Of a stretch of 64,000 nucleotides of DNA, positions 55,790 through 64,000 are shown piece by piece (the first letter of the stretch is position 1; the number at the start of each line of letters is the position of its first letter). Both the position numbers and the translations under genes were made by a program. Under the pieces are notes generated by a model, which was not told the DNA's origin, did no database searches, and saw only the letters and a program-made list of their open reading frames with translations. The DNA lies in contig JANCIK010000013.1 in NCBI GenBank assembly GCA_028532985.1, positions 2,604,001 to 2,668,000 of the forward strand, written 5' to 3'. Source of the DNA: Stropharia rugosoannulata (Eukaryota; Basidiomycota; Agaricomycetes; Agaricales; Strophariaceae).

Positions 55790-58700
55790 CTAGAATACCG
55801 CCGCCCGGCCTCCAGCACGGCCCAACGACCCCGTGGCACTCCTCTGCGCCCCAGACGCCGCGCCAGCAGCAGGTCCAACGCCCCCCACTCGCCCGCGCGC
55901 ACCAAGCCCCGACCCGGAGCTCGTGCGGTACACCATCCCAGTGCCCGTACGAGGCTTCGGTCGCGGCGTTGCGCCCGTCGAAGGCGGCCCAGGGGAGACG
56001 GCACGCGCGCTCGTGGCTGAAGATGAGAATGAGGAAGTAGGCGACCTTAGCGAGCCGCGCGTCGTGATCGGGGGCGAGGCGAGCGAGGATGCGGACGTAG
56101 GGGATGCGAGCCCATACCCGACCCCAGAAACGGAGGGTACAGGAACAGCGGCGCGGTCGCCTCCTGCAGCGGCAGCAGCGGCAGCGCGAACGCGGGGGAG
56201 CTGGAGGGGTCGTACGGCGGGCGATGGCGGGGTCCGCTGCGCTGTCGAAGCAGGTCCGAATGCAGCTGAAGGGGGGAGAGGGGTAGTCGCAGAATTTGAC
56301 ACTCGCCCGCCAGACATCGTCGAGACCGTTCTTGACCGTGGGACGCCGATGCGGCTCGTGCTCTTGCCCGTTGCGCTAGCGGTTGTGCTGACTTCGTTCG
56401 AGCCAACACGGGGAGTCGACGCCATGCGCTTGATCCCGCCGGGCGGGAGCGGTGGGAGGCTCTTGTCCTTGTCCAGGCTTCCGCGCGACTTCCCCTGCCC
56501 GACGCCTAGACCGAAAAGCGCCGCGTTGGTAGTGGTGGTGGTGGTGGTGGTCGACATCGACGCGCTATCGAACTCGTCGCGCGGCGTCGATGGCATTGGG
56601 AGGCTGAGCGTGGATGCAGTCGATGACGGTGTGTTCAGCTCGTCCCTTGACGTCCGGCGGGCGACAGGGGTCTGGGAAGTGGATTGGGAGGTCCGCTGGT
56701 ACTGCCTTTCCATGGACACGCGCCCGCCGCTCGGTTTGCGCATGCGGGACGGGGTGCGCGCAGGGGTAACCTCGAGCGAGAACGCCGAGCCAATACTGCT
56801 CGTGCTCGTCCGTGTTTCCCCGCCGACGCTCGAGCGGAGACTCGCACTCGCACTTCCGGTGGCCACGCTTGACCGCGGGCCAGTGCCAGATCCTGATCCA
56901 GCACCGACACTGCGCGCCGCCCAAGATGTGGGCGGAGGGACAGCGCCCGCGCCACGGCGCTGGCGCTGGGCCCATTCGCCCGAGGTCTGCAAGGCATGGT
57001 CTTCCGGGCCGTCCTCGTACTCGTCATCGTATTCGTCCAACACACGCTCACGCTCTTCCGGATGTCGGGGAAGCCCGAGAGCAAGGGCGCTGGCGCTGTA
57101 GGAACGCGAGAGAGGGTGCGTGCGCCGGCCGGTGGCGTAAGTAGCCGATGTACTGTGGTGGAGGACGGAGGAGGCGGATGAGCGGCGAGAGAGGTTGAGC
57201 GAGGAAATGCGGCGGGTGAGCGGCGAAGGTGCATCTTCGTCTTCACTGGAGTGAGAAAAACACGTTAGCAAGGCACGTTCTCCAACTGGAAATGAAAGCG
57301 AAATGAAACAAAATAAAACCAACATGTGAACGTGAAGTAAATCCAAACGTGATCAAGGCAAAGTAAATCAAAAACAAATGTAAGTCAAGCTCGCACAAAG
57401 TCCAGAACACAGAAACATCGGGAAGACACGAAGTAAGAGGCAAACGGCCAGAAGACGTCCATAAGGCGTCAGAACACCTCCCAAGACTCCTTCCCCTCGC
57501 AGTACCGCGCTAACAGCGCGCCGAGGCCGCACAATCCAATCGGCCACGCGAAGCATCAAGGCAGTAATGCGCACCACCACCTCAGAGGTGCACGCAATCG
57601 AGGTGCGGCATGGGCAAACTATCGCGTCGGCAGGGCCCAACTCTCGCACCGGCAGCACGGAGATCAGGTCGGCAGTGTAGGCACATGCACTGCAGCGCTC
57701 CACACACGAGCTACGCACAAGCTACATGGCACCCCGCGGGCAAAGCATACCGGTGATCTGCAGCCCATCCAGCTTCGCAGCCCCACAGAGCCCAGCCCAG
57801 TCCACATTGAAAGGACAAGGAGGGGATAAAATAACGAAAGAAAGAGGAATAGCACGTCGTGCCTTGTAAAAAACGCCCACTTGGAAAAAATGGCACTCCC
57901 GCTCCGTGCACCAGTGCAGAAACACCACGAACAGGGGGGACCGTGCAAAGCAAGACCTCCCACAGAGCAAGAGAAGGCTCTGCGCATAGATAACGAAGAG
58001 TCCATCCATAGGAAACGAAGACCCCATATGCATAGGGAGCGAAGACGCCACAAACGACTGGAAGACGCCACGCATACGAAGAGAAGACGCAAAAAGCGAA
58101 CCGAAGACAAAACAAAACGTACCTATCGCTCCATCCAAGCCCGGTGGTGAGCCCGATGCCGCCCGCGAGGAGGCGACCGTCACGGTGTCGCACGCGTCGC
58201 GTATGCGTGTCGCGCTCGTCCTTGATCAGCCCCGACTTGGTCATCCCCGAGCCTATTCGCGTTCATGTTCGTGATTTCCGGCAGGATATTGCATATCCGG
58301 TATTAGGTCGCATCGTCCGGAAATAGTTCGCAATGGCCATTATTAGCGTGGTCGGGGACGGGGTTGGATCCGACAATCATCGGTGGCGATTCGCGTCCGC
58401 GTTGATGTACATCGACGGTGATATGGAACGGAGCGCCACGATAGTAAATCCAGACGAAGCGCCACGGAAGCGAGTGAGCACAAAGAAGCGAGCGCAAGTC
58501 GATAAGGCGCGGGCGTGACGAGGTTAGGTGTGAGGCGAGAAGTCGATACCGTCACGACGAGAGTGATCATAACGCAGAGAGAAGGGAGCGCAGATAGTAA
58601 TCACAACGCAGGGAGAAATCCAGAATTGGTAGGTGGTCGCGATGCAGGAGGGATCGGAAGCCAACCAGGACGGCGAGACACAAGCGGTAGTGAAGGGAGG

Positions 58701-61700
58701 GATTCAGAAGGAAAAGGGGAGAAGAAGTACAGTCAGCAACGGGTTCACTTGGAGGATGCAATTCTCAACCGAGACTCACCATTAGAAGCAACCGACATCA
58801 TACTCCCCGGACGGCCGCCCGGCTCAGCGGCAACAGCAGGCGTAACCGTGCGCGACGCAGCGCCCGGCAGCAGCTTCGAGTACGGCGACAGCAGGCCGTG
58901 ACGCACCATCAGGTGTCTACAAGATCATCATCGTCAGTACAGCGTCATGTAAAGGGGATTGAGAGAGGAAATAATAAACGAAAATAGACGCACGGTAACG
59001 GCGTGTGCAAGTCAATGCTCGAGTCTGACTCGCCCTCCTCCGCCTTCTCGCGTGGGCCAGCGCCCAAGGCTGCGGCACCAGAGCCAGAGCGCTTCAGCGC
59101 GCCCCACTCATCCCACTCCGCGCTGTCTTCCGCGCCAACACCGCGTCGCCCCGCGCCCACACTTGCGCTCATCCGGCCTGCACCGCTCGAGACCCCACCG
59201 GCACCACGACTCCTCGTCCTTGTCCTCGACGCGCTGCGCGCCCTCACCCGGCCGTTCACCAGCGCAGGGCGCGGCGTCGTGCGCAGAATCGTCACAATAT
59301 CAGGCGACGCCGCGCGTGCCCTCTCCTCCTTCTCGCGCTGCCTCCGCTCCGTCAGTGCACGGAGCCGCGCTACCTCCTCCACCGACGCGCGGGACACGGT
59401 CGCCGTTGAGCGCATGGGCGTCTTCGGATGCTGAACGGTGCTAGCGCCAAAATCTGGGTGGCCCGAAGTTGACGCTGTCGACCCACTCGCGCCCATCGTT
59501 GAAGTCGAAGCAGTTGGTATCGGCCCGTTCGGCATCCGCTCCGTCTCGCCTGGCGGGTCACGCGCAAAGCCCAGCTCGTCGAGGGTCATCTCCTGGACAG
59601 AACCGGAACCAGTAGCCTCTTCGACGGCAACGCTGGTAGTGGTGAGTACAACGATGCCGCGGAGCAGTGCCGCGCGTGCAGGGTCTGCGCGGGGGAGGTA
59701 AGGCTCGCGCTCCTCAGAAACGGAAGTACTCGTCTCGAAGCTCGCGAGACTGCGGGTATCGTCGTCCATCTCGACGCGTAAGAGGCCGCTGGAGGTATCG
59801 TCGTAGACGCTGGCCAGTGTGTCATAGGTGCCCGTGGCTGCTGTATCGTGCCCACCGTTAGCCTTCTCGTGACCATCGATGATTTTGTCGTGGGTACCGC
59901 TAGTCATGTCGTCAGAACGGGCAAACCCATCATCTCGCTTACTCGACCCGGCATCGCTACGTATCCCATCGACCAAAAGCGAGGGCGAAGGCGAGTTCGA
60001 CAACGACATCGTCAACGAAGGAGCAGGCGACCCCGAGCCGGACCCGCTCCCCGACCCCGACGCCTCACCACCCTCCCTCCTCCCAGCAGCCGCCGAGCCC
60101 ATGAACGCCTCGCGCAATCCAGGGCTCCGAACGCGGGCCGCGCGCAGCTCGCGCCGCAGGTCCTTCACGCTCGGCCTGCGCTCCATCTTGGGCTCCGTCG
60201 AATCAGAGGTGGACGGTGACATATCGACCTTGGGCTCTATAGCATCCGACGACGAGGAAGGAGGCGTATATGGTGTAGCCGAGGAAGACGACGGGCGCTG
60301 TATCGTTGTATCGGATGATAGCATCTGCTTTGTCGTTGTCGTTGTTTCGGAGGACGTCCGTGTCGTTCTCTCCGCCTCCGCCTCAACTCCCTCCCGTAAA
60401 CTCTCGCCATCACCAACCCCGACCCCGTACCCACGGATGAGGTCATCCATGCGACCCAGGACAGTGCTGTCCTTCCTCGCGAGCCCATTCCGGCGACGCC
60501 CCGCCAGCGTGCCCGCAGCGCCCACGACGCCCACAATACCTGGCCTTTCAGCTCTGGGTCCTTTTCCTGCTCCACCCACACCCACACCTCCACCCGCACC
60601 CGCGCCACCTCCGCCCATGAACGTCGCAAAGCTCGCCTCGTCGTCCTCGTCCGCGAGCGCATCGCCAGAACTGACGGTACGCGAATGGAGCCCGAGCCCC
60701 ATGCTCGACATGCGCGTGTGGAAGCGCCCGCTGAGACCGAGCCCGGCCGAGGGCGGGGGCGAAAGCGGCGGCGACGAGGACGACGAATCCTGTGATTGTT
60801 TTGAGGTATGCGCTATCCCCCCACGCAGAGGCGGAGGCGGAGCTGGGGGCAAAGGCGACCCCGCATCCGATGCCTCCATCTCGCCCGCCGCAGCGACCAT
60901 CCCGTGGACGTCCATCGCAAGGAGCGACGTGTTCCCTTCGCCTGCGCCCATATCCCACCCGTCCTCTCCTTCCCTTCTTACTTTCCCCTCCCGTCCATCC
61001 CGCTCTGTCCTGGCCAAGACCTCCTCGCGATCACCACCATCCAGTGCAGACGCACCGCTCCACTGCGTCGACGTCGACTCTGACGGGAGGAGGTACGGCA
61101 GCGCCGAGTCTCGCTCATACTGCGCCGCGAGCACCCCAGGCACCTTCTCCATCTCCTGCGCCTTCTCCACTGTACTGGTACCCGCACTCGAAGCCTGGCG
61201 ATACGCAGCACTCCCACTCGCACTAGAATAAAAACAAAAACAAGTCAGCACCACCAAACCCCTCTTCAAAGGTCAGCCAAACACGCACCTCTGCAGTAGC
61301 TCGTGCTGATGCTGATACACCCCAAGCATACCCACCGCGCCCATCCGCGACCGGTCCCACGTACCTACTCCCACCATCCCTTCCCCTCCTTCACCTCCAC
61401 TACCTATCCCATGCACTCCACGCTCGCCCCTTAAACCCGTCCCGTCTACACTCTCCGCGGACCCCTCATAGCTCAAATAAGGCGTCGATGGCGCGGTATG
61501 AAATGAGCCCACGCTGCTCGCAGCGCTCACCGAGCTGTAAGTCCGTGCCATTGCCGAGGGCGGGTAAGGCATTGCATGCAGAGAACTTGCACTCGAAGTC
61601 GAAAACGAGGACGGCGGATTCACCAGCGCACTCGGCCCGCGCACCCCACCAAGTGGCGGCGGCTTGGCCCTCGCCGGACGTGCTGATGGGCCGGATGCTG

Positions 61701-63660
61701 ATGCTGAGCCTGATGCTATATCTGACGAAGAAGCTGACACAGTATAAGAAGACGAAGCAGCTGTCGTTTGGGACAGTGATGATACTGCGGCCGACGAAGA
61801 TGATGCGGCCGTCTCTGAAGCTGCCGTCGTTACCTTCCCTGAAGCTGTTGCTGAAAATGATGATCCTGGTACCGTTTTTGACGACGATGCTGATGCTGAT
61901 ACAGCGGCTGCAGCTCCAGTCAACGACCCCGTCCCTGTTGCTGCTGTCACTGAGGCTGCTAACACGGCTGATGATGACAACGACGACGTACCTGCCCTTC
62001 CATCCCTACCTACACTCTCACTCCTCCCCAAACCCTCACCCCTTAGCCCAAGCGCGCGTGCATGCACAGGCGACAGCGGGCTCGAGGTCGGGTACGAGAA
62101 CGACCCTCCACTACCAGTCCGCATATGTGTCTTCTCTTGTTCGTGGTCTACGTTGGTTTCGTTTGAATGTATCGAGTTCTGCAATGACGGGTTCGCAGAA
62201 CGAACTTCGTGGGGATGGGTCGCTAAATCAGTCTGGATCCGCGGTACCGTGGGAGGTCTCCTCGAGCTTGTAGGTGTCGCAGAGGTCGAAGTCGAAGTTG
62301 GAGGCGGGGGGAGAGGAGGGAGCGGATGGTCGGCGGCCGGGGCGGGCTTTTGAGGGGGCGGCTTTTGTGCGTGGGGATGATGGAGAGTATGCTGTGGCAG
62401 ATGCAACGGCTGGTTCGAAGCGTGATGGGGGGGCGGGTGATGGTTCTCGAGATATGAAGGAAGAGCGAGGGTGGGCTGATGCTCGCCCATCGCCGAGCCC
62501 GGGTTCGCGTTCGAATTCGCACGATGGGCAGATGTCGCTGGTGTCGCTGTCGCTGTCGGCATGGAAGTAGCTGAAAAGGTAGATGGCGTAGCAGACGTGG
62601 AAAGAGCCACGCGCCGTGCCTGGGCATGATTCTGATGATCCAGGGCGCTGCCACTGCCACTGCCACTGCTGCTGATGCCTGACGTGCCAGAGCTTGACGC
62701 AAAATAAGACCCATCTTGTGATGTCCTAAGACTGTCGTTCGAGCTCTTGAGGCTCTCAGTCTTACCCCCATCTATGCTCGCAGACCCAGACCCATACTGC
62801 CGCAGACTCCCTCCACTTGAGCGTGATAGGGCGCCGTTGTAAGACCTAGAGAGGGAGCCATTCTGGGACCGGGAGAGGCTGAGCTCGAAGGGGGGCAGCA
62901 GCCCTGTCTCGCCCTCTGCGTCGTCATTGGCGGTGGCGCGGAGAATGTCGGCCACGTCGATCTCGCTCAGGCTCTCGTTCGCCTGGTGGTGCCGGTGGAA
63001 GGGACGACGGGGGGTGGCACCGGAAAGCGAGAGGACTGGGGCAGTGTTGGATCCGCGGGTGGCAGGGAACGGGGGACGGTAGGCCCCACTATCAAGTTCA
63101 TCGTCGTCTGCGTCGGAGAGCGGAGCTGGGGAGAAGGCAAGGTCGCGAAGCTGGGGCTGGACGGCGCTGAGGAGGGAGTCATGGGTCACGGGGAAGGGGT
63201 AGGACGATGGCGGGGACGAGGATGACGCAAGGCCCGGAGAGGGTGCATGGGCACCGCGTGTCCGCGGACCGCGCGGCGGGCTGCTGTGCGGGTGCTGTGA
63301 GGGACCATGGGATGGGTTAAGGAGGGACGAGCGCGAAGAGGTGGAGAGGCGCGGGGTGCTGGTACTGCTGGGCGAGGACGGGGAGGTCGGGCTCGTTGGG
63401 TTGCCGTGGCCGTGAAGGCTGCCGCTGCGGGTGCTGGCAGTGGACGGCGGGCGATGGGCGCGTGACGCAAGGGAGGAGAGCAGTTGGTGATGCTCTGCGC
63501 CCGAGAGGCGCGAGGGCCCCGGGACAGGCGGGAGTGGTGTCGAGGGTGGGCCAGTCGGGGGTGGGTTGGGTGAGGGACTGGCAGGGATGTGAGATGGCGG
63601 GGCTGGGAACGCCTCGAGCAGCAAGGCAGCTGGAGGACGGCGTGTACGATGAGCAGCCAT
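55790..63660 (-). CDS. very large low-complexity Ser/Pro/Gly-rich protein, about 2107 aa (5 exons)
   Basis: Exons 63660-61289, 61222-58994, 58916-58780, 58252-58123 and 57245-55790 keep phase throughout. Most of the protein is disordered: proline clusters, Ser runs, Ala/Ser repeats (SSSSAAVSSLSQTTAASSSY), poly-Thr (TTTTTTTT at about 56553-56530) and GSGSGSGSG. Three short segments look conserved and ordered: LHTPLPHLMVRHGLLSPYSK (exon 2/3 border), KSGLIKDERDTHTRRVRHRD and GRLLAGGIGLTTGLGWSDSE (exon 4/5). A helical, charged EEVARLRALTERRQREKEER may be a coiled coil. Similar unnamed basidiomycete proteins exist. The role may be a regulatory scaffold with many phosphosites. Introns 3 and 4 are unusually long (527 and 877 bp). 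Confidence 0.8.
57246..58122 (-). other. unusually long intron (877 bp) of the large gene
   Basis: Bounded by GTACGT (donor at 58122) and CACTCCAG (acceptor), joining AG to T in phase. It is far longer than the 45-65-bp introns elsewhere and contains repeated GAAGACGC-type units at 58000-58110. Extra alternative exons inside cannot be excluded. Confidence 0.6.
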
Positions 63661-64000
63661 CTAGAGGACGGGCATGGTTGGAGGAGGAAGGAGACGATGG
63701 CTGGCGCGAAATTCGTCGACCCACCTGCCTAATCGGGGCAAGTCACTTTTCTTGGCCGTGACTCCGATACGATCTGCCTATTTCGGTCCATCCTCGCCCC
63801 CGCAACATCCTTGACAACCTCCGTCTCGCCCCTCCGTAAACATATTCTACTCTATATGATATCTACCAAATATTACTAATTCCATGGGATCCAATCCCGC
63901 CCTGCACCTCCCGGCCCGAACCAGGGCCCTGCCAACTACCTCCAACCCGCACCTGGCCACTGGCTAGCCGTCGTAACCAACAACCGGCATCCCCCACCCC
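63661..64000. other. upstream region of the large gene
   Basis: No coding sequence supported. CT-rich stretches on the plus strand; no clear TATA box. Confidence 0.45.

Noticed and set aside
55833..57101. 422-codon plus-strand ORF opposite the large gene
   Set aside because: It mirrors the GC-rich low-complexity exon on the minus strand; it has no start context, introns or domain.
59879..61231. 450-codon plus-strand ORF
   Set aside because: Antisense shadow of exon 2 of the large gene, caused by high GC and few stops.
61488..62273. 261-codon plus-strand ORF with Leu/Met-rich repeats
   Set aside because: Antisense of the Ser/Ala repeat coding region; not a membrane protein.

Overview
The window is from a filamentous fungus, very probably a mushroom-forming basidiomycete (Agaricomycete). 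Genes are split by many GT-AG introns of about 45-65 bp. The gene set includes an unspecific peroxygenase, WSC-domain and small cysteine-rich secreted proteins, a HET-domain protein, a divergent G-alpha subunit, a lineage-specific seven-helix membrane protein family, DIRS-like reverse transcriptase sequence and GCM/MULE transposons. Exon models were built by hand from splice consensus and reading phase. No database search was possible.

Layout. 1-10 kb is a transposon cluster. A short mariner/pogo-like element (1657-2264) lies next to a complete Mutator-like element (2290-8943) with terminal inverted repeats and a perfect 9-bp target duplication. A second mariner/pogo-like element lies at 9322-10033. 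A small secreted protein (929-1319) precedes the cluster. 10.8-16 kb holds a secreted protein, a HET-domain protein and a long-type peroxygenase. 18.5-28.3 kb is the most gene-dense part: an omega-like GST, a basic disordered protein, the AP-1 mu adaptin (the only clear core housekeeping gene), a two-WSC secreted protein, an alpha/beta hydrolase and a SAM methyltransferase. 29.4-37 kb holds a CC-rich secreted protein, a ubiquitin-like/zinc-ribbon protein, a single-pass membrane protein and a seven-helix membrane protein.

37-55 kb is a decaying accessory region. It contains a hydrolase/WSC pseudogene block duplicated from 24-27 kb, a nuclease-like relic, a broken GST, a G-alpha gene, a DIRS-like RT-RNase H ORF, a CACTG-ended MITE sitting in frame inside an ORF, a hAT-like foldback, and a second copy of the seven-helix gene. 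55.8-63.7 kb is one very large gene for a low-complexity protein of about 2100 residues.

The most notable object is the 6.65-kb Mutator-like element. Eleven minus-strand exons join with consistent phase into one 1653-codon frame. It carries a GCM/WRKY-type zinc finger, a MULE DDE transposase, a USP (C19)-like cysteine peptidase with Cys and His boxes, a PHD finger and a Tudor/PWWP-like module. A single in-frame TGA follows the PHD finger. The element ends and subterminal regions are arrays of a short TGTCCGTG-type motif.
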